DNA from: Candidatus Alcium sp. F082
GTDB lineage: Bacteria; Bacteroidota; Bacteroidia; Bacteroidales; F082
DNA length: 64,000 nt
Assembly (NCBI GenBank): GCA_001543395.1
Contig: LPNG01000010.1
Coordinates: 1-64,000, forward strand
Direction of reading: 5' to 3'
Made by a program: the position numbers and the translations under genes. Every line of letters begins with the position of its first letter. Position 1 is the first letter of the stretch. A model generated the notes under the pieces. The model was not told the DNA's origin, did not search any database, and worked only from the letters and a program-made list of their open reading frames with translations. Of the stretch, positions 33,308 to 42,466 are shown piece after piece.

Positions 33308-35077
33308 TTAGTTGTTTTCGGAGAGAACGTACATCAAGCAATTGCGGCAGTCGAACTCAAGGCGAAAGACATTGTTGCCGTTACGGATCCATAATGGCGT
33401 TGCCTTCTGTCCTATTTCCTTGCTGCACATGCCGTTGGCATAACGGATGCAATGGTGGCAGGTCATCAGGTACTCGGGGATGACGTCGGGGTCGGTTATT
33501 GTTGGGGCCATGCATCCGCTTTGGTCTGTATTTGTGGACACACGCGGTGTGTCCGTACAACGCATTTGTCGATTATTCCGATGGCTTTCTATCAATTCCT
33601 CCGTCAATTTCGTCACCAATTGCCGTTTCATCTCACCAATGACGGAGGCGGGGATCAAACGAGGTTCCGTGAATTGCAATTCCAGACGGATCGGGTTGAA
33701 CACCGTGTCGCCCCATTGCAAAGCCTTTTTACGGATGTTTTCGGTGGCCTTCTCGGGGTTGTTGGCCGTGATTTTGTCAATTGAAAATTGATAATTGATA
33801 ATTGATAATTTGGGTTGGGAGATGGGTTGAGCGGATAGTTCATAGCCGGTTTCTGTCTCGGCCAAAGTCAGATTAATGTCGATTTTTCGGTTGCCGTTGG
33901 AGGCGTCTACCTGTTTTTGCCATTCCATGTCGAGGTTGCGGTAGATCTTTGCACCACGATGGGCGCCATGTGGGCGGTTGCACGACACCGTATTGCCGTT
34001 TGCCACATCGGCACGCAATCCAACCAATTCATTGTCTTGATTGAGGAAACATAGGCCGTCGCCATTGTGCAGGGTCTTATCCGTTTCGATTTCCATACGA
34101 AGAGGATTACACCATTCTACCTTGCCAATGTATTCGCCCATCGACTTCGGGGTGAATGGCGAGCCTATGCCCTTCTGCCGTCCGTTGATGAAATAGTCGG
34201 TGAAACCACGGTTGAAGGATTTCTCGGGGTTGACCTCGAAACTATAGCTGCAATGCCCGTGTGAAGCCTGTTGCAGATCGGGACGACGACTGAAGAGGGC
34301 ATCCAGCTTCTGCCTATAATATGCCGTCACATTCTTCACATAGTCAGCGTCTTTCAGTCGGCCCTCGATCTTGAAACTCGTGATGCCCGCATCGATGAGT
34401 TCCTCCAAATGAGCGCTGTTGTTGAGGTCCTTCAAACAAAGCAGATGGCGGTTCTTGATGAGTTCCTTGCCGTCGGCATCAAGCAAATCCCAGGGCAAGC
34501 GGCAGGGCTGGGCACAGGCACCACGGTTGGCGCTACGGTTGCCGATGTATTGGCTTAGATAGCACTGCCCGCTATGGCTGACGCAGAGGGCACCGTGCAC
34601 AAAAAACTCCAAGGGCACCGTGGTCTTCTCACGTATCTCCTTGATTTGCTTTAAGCTCAACTCCCTCCCCAATACAACCTGCTCAAAACCAAGTTGTTCG
34701 AGTTGTTGCACCTTCTCCAACGTCATATTGTCGCACTGCGTGCTGGCATGTAAAGAGATTGGTGGCATGTCAAGCTGCAGCAACTTCATATCCTGCACGA
34801 TGAGGGCGTCAACTCCGGCATTCCAACAGTCGTAGGCCATCTTACGGGCACGTTCCAACTCATTGTCGTACAATAAAGTATTCAACGTCACGTAGACTTT
34901 GGCGTCAAACAAGGCCGCATGCCGGCAAAGCCTTTCGATGTCTTCAATCGTATTGGAGGCTTTTTCGCGCGCACCAAAGTCGGGGCCACCGATATAAACG
35001 GCATCGGCACCGTGGTTGATGGCGGCTATGCCCACCTCGACATCTTTGGCAGGTGAGAGCAGTTCTATCTTCTTCAT
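33308..35077 (-). CDS. U32-family peptidase (RlhA-like) with repeat insertions
   Basis: 589 residues. The N-terminal half is the U32 core: KKIELLSPAKDVEVGIAAINHGADAVYIGG, the signature EFFVHGALCVSHSGQCYLSQ with its Cys residues, and SANRGACAQPCRLPW. A DUF3656-like region and a Cys-rich C-terminus (CHHCIRYANGMCSKEIG, FDCRNCLMYV) follow, probably binding a metal. Related E. coli proteins (RlhA, UbiU/V) act in RNA hydroxylation, so peptidase activity is doubtful. Two repeats lie in frame: ATTGATA units (33786-33812, encoding INYQFSI) and a 19-base palindrome at 33536-33554. The start lies immediately after a -7 element, so the mRNA may be leaderless. Confidence 0.85.
   Translation of the reverse strand: MKKIELLSPAKDVEVGIAAINHGADAVYIGGPDFGAREKASNTIEDIERLCRHAALFDAKVYVTLNTLLYDNELERARKMAYDCWNAGVDALIVQDMKLLQLDMPPISLHASTQCDNMTLEKVQQLEQLGFEQVVLGRELSLKQIKEIREKTTVPLEFFVHGALCVSHSGQCYLSQYIGNRSANRGACAQPCRLPWDLLDADGKELIKNRHLLCLKDLNNSAHLEELIDAGITSFKIEGRLKDADYVKNVTAYYRQKLDALFSRRPDLQQASHGHCSYSFEVNPEKSFNRGFTDYFINGRQKGIGSPFTPKSMGEYIGKVEWCNPLRMEIETDKTLHNGDGLCFLNQDNELVGLRADVANGNTVSCNRPHGAHRGAKIYRNLDMEWQKQVDASNGNRKIDINLTLAETETGYELSAQPISQPKLSIINYQFSIDKITANNPEKATENIRKKALQWGDTVFNPIRLELQFTEPRLIPASVIGEMKRQLVTKLTEELIESHRNNRQMRCTDTPRVSTNTDQSGCMAPTITDPDVIPEYLMTCHHCIRYANGMCSKEIGQKATPLWIRNGNNVFRLEFDCRNCLMYVLSENN
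33536..33554. repeat. Palindrome inside the U32 gene
   Basis: GGACACAC-GCG-GTGTGTCC, encoding DTPRVST-like residues in a stretch between recognisable domains. It resembles dispersed GC-rich palindromes of Bacteroidota intergenic regions. Confidence 0.7.
33786..33812. repeat. ATTGATA tandem repeat inside the U32 gene
   Basis: Three to four 7-base units (ATTGATA), preceded by a related ATTGAAA unit, encode LSIINYQFSI in frame. Such NYQ-type repeat tracts are usually intergenic in Bacteroidota. Confidence 0.8.
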
Positions 35078-35082
35078 GGGTG

Positions 35083-35090
35083 CAAAAGTA
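35083..35090 (-). promoter_or_regulatory. -7 element of the U32-ABC unit (TACTTTTG)
   Basis: TAnnTTTG match on the - strand only 5 bases before the ATG at 35077, which predicts a transcript starting at or very near the start codon. Confidence 0.45.
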
Positions 35091-35116
35091 CGGTTTTTCG
35101 TGTTGATACGGAATAA

Positions 35117-35150
35117 TTTGCCTGCGACGAAGTAAAAATTCCTATTTTTG
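35117..35150 (+). promoter_or_regulatory. Promoter of the O-acyltransferase cluster
   Basis: TTTG (35117-35120), 22 bases, then TATTTTTG (35143-35150), close to the TTTG-N19-21-TAnnTTTG consensus, 25 bases before the first gene. The stretch CCTATTTTTGCAA recurs before the second MBOAT gene at 39657. Confidence 0.6.
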
Positions 35151-35175
35151 CAAGTTAATACCTAACCCGACCGGG

Positions 35176-36432
35176 ATGAGAAGTCGCACCTTGACCATAT
35201 TATTCGCTCTTACAGCGATTCTCCTGTTTGCTTTCATGATACAACAGGCAACAGGGGTCTTTTCATTCAAGGAGTTGAGCGGCGTCACCCAAGAGCAAGC
35301 CAAACCGGAGCTGTCCTTCGATAATCTCCGTGGAGGCCGCTATCAGACCGAAGCCGAGAATTATCTCCAGCAACACTATGGCTTTCGCGAGCCACTGACA
35401 CGGCTATACAACCAAAGTCTTTGGACTGTTTTCCGTTACTCTAAGGTGGTCGAAGACCAACGTATCGCCATTACCGACGACAACTGGATTTTCGAGACGC
35501 CCACGATAGAAGAGTACTATCAAAGCCGCTCATATCATATCGCCAATGACGCTTCGGAAGTCGCCAATAAGTTTGAAGAAGAAGCCCAGAGACTGCGTCA
35601 AATCCAAGCAATCCTTGAACCTTATGGGACCCATGTCTTCGTCGCCCTACTTCCCGGCAAGGAACAAGTTTGTGCCGAACACATGCCCAAAAACACACAG
35701 TTTTTCGAAGAGAAAAAGATCACGGCTTTCGACTTCTACTCCAAGAGACTCAAGGAATTGGGCGTCAACCACATCAACTTCGGCGAGTGGTTCATCCAGC
35801 AGAAAGGTCATACCGACTATCCACTCTTCCCACAAACGGGTGCCCATTGGAGCATCTTGGCAGCCATGCATTCAACTGATAGTTTAATCCGTTACATGGA
35901 GCATCTGAGCGACTCCAACATGATCAACATCACAATAGGAGCTCCTTTCAAGAGGACGATGCGGCCCGATGCCGACGTTGAAAACCTGATGAACTTGATT
36001 TGGCCCCTTCGGAAAGCACCCAACTACCTGGCAGAGGCCAACACCGACCATGACACGACGGCATGGCGACCGCGGCTCCTCACCATCGGCGACTCTTTTT
36101 ATTGGAACATCGCGCATTTCACCCCCGTTGATGACATCTTCACCAAAGCGCCCTATTGGTATTATTTCAGCTCGGTTTATTTCGATGGACCTGAATCCAA
36201 AGTCATTGAGAAAGACCTGCTCAAAGAAGTGCTCATGTCCGACTTCGTGATGCTCTCCTACTCCACCGTCGGCCTATATCAGATGAGCAACACCTTCTCG
36301 TCACGGATACTGCATGAGATCTACTATGATGAAGACGAAACCGGGCCCGTCGATTTCGACAGCATCCCCAACAAACGCTCAAAGAAATTCCTACGCTATA
36401 TTGAACTGAAGCAACATAATGCATTAGAATAA
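35176..36432 (+). CDS. AlgX/AlgJ-like SGNH protein X1
   Basis: 418 residues. An N-terminal hydrophobic segment (about 6-27) anchors it or serves as signal; the rest is periplasmic. Conserved GFREPLTRLYNQ at 70-80. SGNH-type elements as in alginate O-acetylation proteins: His224 in TGAHW and Ser307 in GDSF; the position of the AlgX/AlgJ catalytic Asp two before His is Gly222. These proteins pass an acyl group from an MBOAT partner to an exported glycan. It lacks the tail motif of the other six and is the shortest. It is the first gene of the cluster, 4 bases before MBOAT I1. Confidence 0.82.
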   Translation: MRSRTLTILFALTAILLFAFMIQQATGVFSFKELSGVTQEQAKPELSFDNLRGGRYQTEAENYLQQHYGFREPLTRLYNQSLWTVFRYSKVVEDQRIAITDDNWIFETPTIEEYYQSRSYHIANDASEVANKFEEEAQRLRQIQAILEPYGTHVFVALLPGKEQVCAEHMPKNTQFFEEKKITAFDFYSKRLKELGVNHINFGEWFIQQKGHTDYPLFPQTGAHWSILAAMHSTDSLIRYMEHLSDSNMINITIGAPFKRTMRPDADVENLMNLIWPLRKAPNYLAEANTDHDTTAWRPRLLTIGDSFYWNIAHFTPVDDIFTKAPYWYYFSSVYFDGPESKVIEKDLLKEVLMSDFVMLSYSTVGLYQMSNTFSSRILHEIYYDEDETGPVDFDSIPNKRSKKFLRYIELKQHNALE

Positions 36433-36436
36433 GGAC

Positions 36437-37894
36437 ATGGTATTCAGCAGCAACATATTTCTACTCTATTTTATGCCGGTTTTCTTTCTGGTGTATTTCC
36501 TTATGCCACGAAAGACCCGCAACTATGTGCTGCTGCTTGGCTCACTTGTCTTCTATGCCTGGGGCGCGCCTGAGTTTATCATCCAGCTGGTGCTTTCCAT
36601 TATCGCCAACTTCTTCATTGTCAGGTGGATGTGTAAGACTGAGAAACCTGTGGCGAAGAAATGGCTTTGCGCCTTATCCGTCTTTATCAGCCTTGGGCTG
36701 CTGCTGTTTTACAAATACGGCAACTTCACCATGGAGAACCTAAATGCCCTTTTGGGCATAACAGGCCATGCCCCGCTTTCGTGGAGACGCATCATGTTGC
36801 CTATTGGCATTTCGTTCTTTACTTTCCAAAGCCTCACTTACACCTTGGACACCTACCGCGGTGTTAACAAGCCCTTGGAGAAGCTCAGCGATTACATGCT
36901 GTATATCACCATGTTTCCTCAGCTCATCGCCGGTCCCATCGTGCGCTACTGCGACGTGGCTGACCAGATTCGTCAGCGCGAGTCAACCCTGGTTGATCGC
37001 ATGCAGGGCTTCTACCGTTTCGTCATCGGATTGAGTAAGAAGATCCTCATTGCTGATGTCATCGGCTTGCGCGTCGACGCCATACTTGGCGCTGCCAGCC
37101 AAAACACGGCTCAGCTCTCCGAAATCGCCTCACGCATTGCCACACTCGACACGGGCACGGCTTGGCTCGTCGCCTTGGCCTATACCTTCCAGATCTACTT
37201 CGACTTTGCGGGCTACAGCGATATGGCCATCGGACTTGGACGCATCATGGGCTTCAAGTTCCCCGAGAACTTCGACAATCCCTACACCTCACGCTCCATC
37301 ACGGAGTTTTGGCGCCGTTGGCATAAAACCTTGGGGGCCTTCATCATGAACTACCTCTACATCCCATTGGGTGGCAACCGTAAAGGCACGGGGCGCATGT
37401 ACCTCAACCTCTGGCTATGCTTCCTGCTTTCGGGCTTGTGGCACGGTGCCGCTTGGAACTTCGTTGTATGGGGTGCCTTGCATGGTGTCTTCATCTGCGC
37501 CGACAAACTCTTCCTCGGAAAGGTGATGAAAAAAATCGGCACGGTGCCCTCTGTCATCCTCACTTTCCTCACGGTATGCATCATCTGGATGTTCTTCCGC
37601 ATCGAGGACATCGGCTTGGCCTTGATTTTCGTCACACGAATGTTTGCGTTCGATTTCAACGGGTTTGTCTTCCCCGGCAATGCCCATGTCTACACCACGC
37701 TCGTCGTCGCTGCCCTCTTCTCTTTCATCACACTGACAGGATGGGGCAAACGTCTGGAGCAGAAAACCTTTTACACCGACTTCAGCGAACGTCAACACAT
37801 CTGGGTTTGGATTGCGGCTGCCCTCCTGTTCATCTTCTGTGTTGCCGCTCTCAATGCCACCAGTTTCAGTCCGTTCATCTATTTCCGTTTCTGA
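36437..37894 (+). CDS. MBOAT O-acyltransferase I1 (AlgI-like)
   Basis: 485 residues with about 10-12 membrane segments. MBOAT hallmarks: FPQLIAGPIVRY, YRFVIGLSKKILIAD, FDFAGYSDMAIGLGRIMGF, FWRRWHKTLG and catalytic His336 in SGLWHGAAW. It takes an acyl group (usually from acetyl-CoA) in the cytoplasm and hands it across the inner membrane. The C-terminus ends SPFIYFRF, shared with the other three copies. It has an insertion of about 16 residues (AASQNTAQLSEIASRIATLD) also present in I2 but not in I3 or I4. Four bases after X1, 3 before X2. Confidence 0.93.
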   Translation: MVFSSNIFLLYFMPVFFLVYFLMPRKTRNYVLLLGSLVFYAWGAPEFIIQLVLSIIANFFIVRWMCKTEKPVAKKWLCALSVFISLGLLLFYKYGNFTMENLNALLGITGHAPLSWRRIMLPIGISFFTFQSLTYTLDTYRGVNKPLEKLSDYMLYITMFPQLIAGPIVRYCDVADQIRQRESTLVDRMQGFYRFVIGLSKKILIADVIGLRVDAILGAASQNTAQLSEIASRIATLDTGTAWLVALAYTFQIYFDFAGYSDMAIGLGRIMGFKFPENFDNPYTSRSITEFWRRWHKTLGAFIMNYLYIPLGGNRKGTGRMYLNLWLCFLLSGLWHGAAWNFVVWGALHGVFICADKLFLGKVMKKIGTVPSVILTFLTVCIIWMFFRIEDIGLALIFVTRMFAFDFNGFVFPGNAHVYTTLVVAALFSFITLTGWGKRLEQKTFYTDFSERQHIWVWIAAALLFIFCVAALNATSFSPFIYFRF

Positions 37895-37897
37895 GTC

Positions 37898-39619
37898 ATG
37901 CGAAAGAAGACGACATACGATATCATCCTGTTTGGCATTCTGATGGTGTTGCTTTTCCTTCCTTTGCTACAAGGACGCCTCTTCCGTATCCCATTGAAGC
38001 CCTTGAACGGCGTGACGGAAAAAACCGAAAAGCCCGAGTTCAGCCTTCAGTCCTACCGTTCAGGAGCGTATGCCAAACAAGAAGAAGCCTATCTGGGAGC
38101 GAATTTCGGTTTTCGTGAACCTATCATACGACTCTACAACCAATATCTTTGGGACTGTTACCGAAAGACTTATGCCCACGATGTGGTAGCCGGAAAGAAA
38201 GGCTGGCTCTATAACCCAGAGAGTGTCAACGATTACTACGGCACCGAGATGCTTCGTTGGCAATCATCGCCCGAAGCGGCCCGCCGCCAATATGACCTCA
38301 ACGTGAAATACATGAACTGGGTGCGCACCATACTCAAAGACAATGGTGTCGAACTCTTGGCTTTTGTCGCCCCCGAAAAAAGCTTCCTCTATCCCGAATA
38401 CCTCCCCGAACGCGAACACGACACCACGACCTTCAATGCCTGTGCCTATTTTTTGCACAAGTTCGATGAAAGCGGTTTCCCGTGCATTGACATGAACCAT
38501 TGGTTCCAACAGATGAAAGACACGGTTGACTATCCGCTGATTCCACAAACAGGCGCGCATTGGGTCTTCCCCGCCGTTTATGCCGCCGACTCCCTGTTCC
38601 GTTTCATGGGCGAGCTGAAAAGCATAACGTTGCCTCGACTGAGGATCGGCACGTTGCACGAAAGCGACAACCATGGTGCCGACAACGACTTAGAGCAACT
38701 GCTCAACTTGTCGCTGCCCATCCGAAAACGCCAGGGCTACAGCCCCACGGCCGAGGTCACAGTTGAACGTGACTCGACCTCAGTAAAACCCAAGGTATTG
38801 TTCATTGGCAACTCCTTCATGTGGGGCATCGCCAACCAGGTGCCCATGCAGGAAGTGTTTGACGATGTGGAGTTTTGGTACTACTACTCCACCGCTTATT
38901 ATGGTGACGGACTCTCGCAAACCGTCCCTGTCGCCAGTCTCAACCTAATGGAAAAACTGCTGGATTTCGACTATATCGTATGGTTCACCACTGGCAACCA
39001 ACTGAACAAAGGCACCATGAACTTTGCCCAGTCAGCCATTCTCACCCTCGGCATCGAAGACAGCATCCGAAGAGCTTATGTCAGACGAATTGCCGACACC
39101 CTGTCGTTGCCCTCCGACACCGCACGCCTTTACAAAGCCTATTCCCTTCTGCTCAACCACCCCGAATGGATCCCCGAGCTGAATGCCGACAGCTTGACAA
39201 CCCGAAACAGCGACATACCTTACGCCAAGGTCATCAAGGACATCAAGAAAGACAGTGTTTGGATGGCGGCCCTGAAAGACCAAGCCTTCTTGCGCACCGC
39301 TACGGTGAGCCGCATGCTTCATGCCGAAGTGGACAGAATCAAGGAAGGCAAGCCACTCTATAAAGACCAGACGGACGAGATTTTGTTCTCACAGCAATGC
39401 CAACAAGAAGTTGCAGAATTGATGGAGCAGATGCGTGGCCGCGAGGAGACCATGAAAAAAGTAAAAGAAAAAGCCGAGAAGAATAACAAAACCCTTGAAG
39501 AAGCTCTGGAAGACGATGCCCGTTGGCTCATACGGAAGAAATATGGCCTCGACCGCTGCCGACTCATCGACGACCCTGACGCTAAGATTCCACTGCCCAA
39601 AACAAACCCTAATAAATAA
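37898..39619 (+). CDS. AlgX/AlgJ-like SGNH protein X2, long type
   Basis: 573 residues. Signal anchor at about 8-26, conserved GFREPIIRLYNQYLW (71-85), SGNH core with His221 (TGAHW) and Ser306 in GNSF; Gly219 replaces the AlgX catalytic Asp, and the usual GDS is GNS. After about residue 410 comes a helical, highly charged extension with two copies of the shared tail motif: IKKDSVWMAALKDQ (about 450) and KEKAEKNNKTLEEALEDDARWL (near 545; conserved E-A-x-x-D-A-R-W). The gap of 37 bases to I2 holds an internal promoter. Confidence 0.8.
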   Translation: MRKKTTYDIILFGILMVLLFLPLLQGRLFRIPLKPLNGVTEKTEKPEFSLQSYRSGAYAKQEEAYLGANFGFREPIIRLYNQYLWDCYRKTYAHDVVAGKKGWLYNPESVNDYYGTEMLRWQSSPEAARRQYDLNVKYMNWVRTILKDNGVELLAFVAPEKSFLYPEYLPEREHDTTTFNACAYFLHKFDESGFPCIDMNHWFQQMKDTVDYPLIPQTGAHWVFPAVYAADSLFRFMGELKSITLPRLRIGTLHESDNHGADNDLEQLLNLSLPIRKRQGYSPTAEVTVERDSTSVKPKVLFIGNSFMWGIANQVPMQEVFDDVEFWYYYSTAYYGDGLSQTVPVASLNLMEKLLDFDYIVWFTTGNQLNKGTMNFAQSAILTLGIEDSIRRAYVRRIADTLSLPSDTARLYKAYSLLLNHPEWIPELNADSLTTRNSDIPYAKVIKDIKKDSVWMAALKDQAFLRTATVSRMLHAEVDRIKEGKPLYKDQTDEILFSQQCQQEVAELMEQMRGREETMKKVKEKAEKNNKTLEEALEDDARWLIRKKYGLDRCRLIDDPDAKIPLPKTNPNK

Positions 39620-39624
39620 TTTCC

Positions 39625-39632
39625 TATTTTTG
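39625..39632 (+). promoter_or_regulatory. Internal -7 element (TATTTTTG)
   Basis: TAnnTTTG match 24 bases before I2, inside CCTATTTTTGCAA, which also occurs in the cluster promoter at 35141. It suggests that the X-I unit was copied with its promoter. Confidence 0.45.
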
Positions 39633-39656
39633 CAAACTCAATATTATAAATAAGGT

Positions 39657-41126
39657 ATGGTATTCAGCAGTAACGTATTCCTACTCTATTTTATGCCGAT
39701 TTTCTTCTTGGTGTACTTCATACTACCGAAGAAAATCCGCAACTATTTCCTGCTGTTGGCATCGCTCCTCTTCTATGCCTATGGCGCGCCTGAGTTTATC
39801 ATACAACTAATCGTCAGCACCATAGCCAACTTCTATTTGGTACGCTGGATGAACAAGGTGGAAAAACCAGGCCTGAAAAAACTCCTCTGCGGCATCTCCA
39901 TAGCCATCAGTATCGGACTGCTGTTCTACTTCAAGTACGGCAACTTCACAATGAACAACATCAACTCGGTGTTGGGTTGGTTTGGGGGCAAGCCGCTGCA
40001 ATGGACCAAGATCTTGTTGCCTATCGGCATCTCTTTCTTCTCGTTCCAAAGCGTCACCTACACCTTGGATACCTACCGCGGCGTAAACAAACCTATGGAG
40101 CGTTTGAGCGACTACATGCTCTATATCGTCATGTTCCCACAACTCATCGCCGGTCCCATCGTGCGCTACTGCGACATCGCCGACCAGATCCGCAACCGCG
40201 AGTCACTCTATACCGACCGACTGCATGGCTTCTATCGCTTTGTGATAGGCCTTGCCAAGAAGGTCTTGATTGCCGACGTCATCGGTTTCCAAGTCGACAA
40301 AGTGCTGGGGCCTTCCAACTACGACGTGCTGACTTCAGCACAACTGGCCGACATTGCCAACAAGATTGCCACCATCGACAGCACCACCGCCTGGATTGCC
40401 ATCTTCGCCTTCACCTTCCAAATCTACTTCGATTTTGCCGGTTACTCCGACATGGCCATTGGTTTGGGTCGTATGATGGGATTCAAGTTCCCCGAGAACT
40501 TCGACAACCCTTACGTCTCCACTACCATCTCAGAGTTTTGGCGTCGTTGGCACCAGACCTTCAGCGTGTTCATCAAAAACTACCTCTACTTCCCCTTGGG
40601 CGGTAGCCGTGTGAAGACTGAGGCACGCAAATACTTCAACCTCTGGTTCTGTTTCCTCATCAGCGGTTTGTGGCACGGCGCCGCGTGGAACTTCGTGATA
40701 TATGGTGCCTTGCAAGGTATCTTCATCTGCGCCGATAAGCTGTTCTTGAAAAAATTCAACGAGCGCTTGGGGCGCATCCCTTCGGTGTTCTTCACCTTCC
40801 TCATCATCGTGTTGACCAGATGCTTCTTCCGTATTGAGCGCATCGACCTGTCGTGGCTCTTCATCAAACGCCTTTTCGCCTTCGACTTCGCTCCTTTCCA
40901 CTTCGGCGACAACCCGCACTTGTATGTGACCATGCTTGTGGCCGCCTTCTTCTCCTTCTTCACCCTCACCAAGTTCGGCCTCAAGGTGCAAGACAAGGTC
41001 TACTTTACTGAGTACAACAAAAAGCAGCATATCATCGCGTTCATCATCAGCATACTGGCCTTCGTCTTCTGCCTGGGCGCTTTGAATGCCAGCGGTTTCA
41101 GCCCATTTATCTATTTCAGATTCTGA
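39657..41126 (+). CDS. MBOAT O-acyltransferase I2 (AlgI-like)
   Basis: 489 residues, closest to I1 (same loop insertion, same VNKPMERLSDYMLYI block). Catalytic His340 in SGLWHGAAW; ends SGFSPFIYFRF. It carries SRVKTEARKYF where I1, I3 and I4 have GNR-K/R-GKGR, a difference next to the catalytic region that may affect substrate. The stop overlaps the start of X3 by one base (TGATG). Confidence 0.93.
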   Translation: MVFSSNVFLLYFMPIFFLVYFILPKKIRNYFLLLASLLFYAYGAPEFIIQLIVSTIANFYLVRWMNKVEKPGLKKLLCGISIAISIGLLFYFKYGNFTMNNINSVLGWFGGKPLQWTKILLPIGISFFSFQSVTYTLDTYRGVNKPMERLSDYMLYIVMFPQLIAGPIVRYCDIADQIRNRESLYTDRLHGFYRFVIGLAKKVLIADVIGFQVDKVLGPSNYDVLTSAQLADIANKIATIDSTTAWIAIFAFTFQIYFDFAGYSDMAIGLGRMMGFKFPENFDNPYVSTTISEFWRRWHQTFSVFIKNYLYFPLGGSRVKTEARKYFNLWFCFLISGLWHGAAWNFVIYGALQGIFICADKLFLKKFNERLGRIPSVFFTFLIIVLTRCFFRIERIDLSWLFIKRLFAFDFAPFHFGDNPHLYVTMLVAAFFSFFTLTKFGLKVQDKVYFTEYNKKQHIIAFIISILAFVFCLGALNASGFSPFIYFRF

Positions 41127-42466
41127 TGCAGAAACCCAGCCGTCATATCATCCAGTTTGTATGCATCATGGCCGTGCTTACTGCCATTGCGCTGCAAGGC
41201 TTCACCCATGTGGTGAAGATGAAGCCCTTGGAAGGTGTGGTGGCCAAAGAAAAAGTCGTCGAGCTGAACTTCAACAACTATCTCGACGGTAGCTATCAGG
41301 CTTACCTCGCCGAACACGCCAAGCGCAACACAGGCTTTCGCGAGTTCTTCATCCGCAACTACAACCAAGTTTGCTATTCTATCTTCGGCATATTCAACAA
41401 TGACAATATCGTTGAGGGCAAAAACGGCGAGCTATTCACCAAAATGTATATCGATGACTTGACGGGCAAGCGCATCAAGGACAATTATGGCAGCATCGAC
41501 AGCGTCAAGGCCATAGCACGCGAGAACACCAAACTCACCTTGCGGCTGATGGACACCTTGAAGCAGCACGGCACCGACTTCCTCTTCATCTTCGCCCCTT
41601 CGAAGACGGCAGTCTATCCCGAATACCTCCCCGATAGCTACCGCCAATACTGCTCCGACTCCCTGCTCATCGACTATTACATTGCGTTGTTCAAGGAATA
41701 CGACATCCCCCATATCGATTTCCACAACTATTTCAAGCAGATCAAGGAAAGCTTCCCCTACCCGCTCTACGCCAAATACGGAACGCATTGGGCCTATTCC
41801 ACCATCCCGATGGTGTCGGACTCCATTCTTCGTAAGCTGGAAGCCGTAACGGGCAAGAGCCTGCCTTCGATTGAAATCACCGACATCAACATCACCACCG
41901 ACTATTTTGGTCAGGATCGCGAACTTGAAGGCCAGTTCAATTTGCTGTTTCCCATCGCAAAACCAGCCATCCCCAACCCTAAGTTCATCTTAACCGACAC
42001 CGTTGGCAAGGTCAAGCCCAACCTCGTTGCCATAGCCGACAGCTATTTCGTTGCCTTCGAAAAAACTAGTTTCCTTCATGCCTTCAACACCTGGAGCTAT
42101 TGGAAATATAATGAGGACATCGTCTCAAACGAGCCCAAATACAACTGGAAAAAAGTCAAGTATTTCACTGACACCTACCAAATCCTTGAAGACGCCGACA
42201 TCGTGATGGCGGTCTTCACCTCGCCCATGCTCTACGACTACATGTTCGACTTTCCTGAGACGGCTTTCAACTTGTATTCCCATGGCCAGCTTTGTGAGGA
42301 AGACAAAATTGAGTTGATGATGGAGACCATAAGAGACAATGCCCCTTGGTACGAAGCCGTGGAAAAACAAGCCAAAGAATATGGCCTCACCGTGGAAGAG
42401 AACCTCCGCCGCAACGCTATTTACGTCATCCGTTCGAAAAAAGAAAAAGAAAAAAACAACAAATAA
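41126..42466 (+). CDS. AlgX/AlgJ-like SGNH protein X3, short type
   Basis: 446 residues. Membrane anchor about 8-28 (FVCIMAVLTAIALQGF), conserved NTGFREFFIRNYNQ (68-81), His221 in GTHW with Gly219 where AlgX has Asp, and Ser306 in ADSY. The C-terminus (about 395-440) carries one tail motif: NAPWYEAVEKQAKEYG, then TVEENLRRNAIYVI. X4 is its nearest relative. The end abuts the start of I3 with no gap. Confidence 0.82.
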   Translation: MQKPSRHIIQFVCIMAVLTAIALQGFTHVVKMKPLEGVVAKEKVVELNFNNYLDGSYQAYLAEHAKRNTGFREFFIRNYNQVCYSIFGIFNNDNIVEGKNGELFTKMYIDDLTGKRIKDNYGSIDSVKAIARENTKLTLRLMDTLKQHGTDFLFIFAPSKTAVYPEYLPDSYRQYCSDSLLIDYYIALFKEYDIPHIDFHNYFKQIKESFPYPLYAKYGTHWAYSTIPMVSDSILRKLEAVTGKSLPSIEITDINITTDYFGQDRELEGQFNLLFPIAKPAIPNPKFILTDTVGKVKPNLVAIADSYFVAFEKTSFLHAFNTWSYWKYNEDIVSNEPKYNWKKVKYFTDTYQILEDADIVMAVFTSPMLYDYMFDFPETAFNLYSHGQLCEEDKIELMMETIRDNAPWYEAVEKQAKEYGLTVEENLRRNAIYVIRSKKEKEKNNK

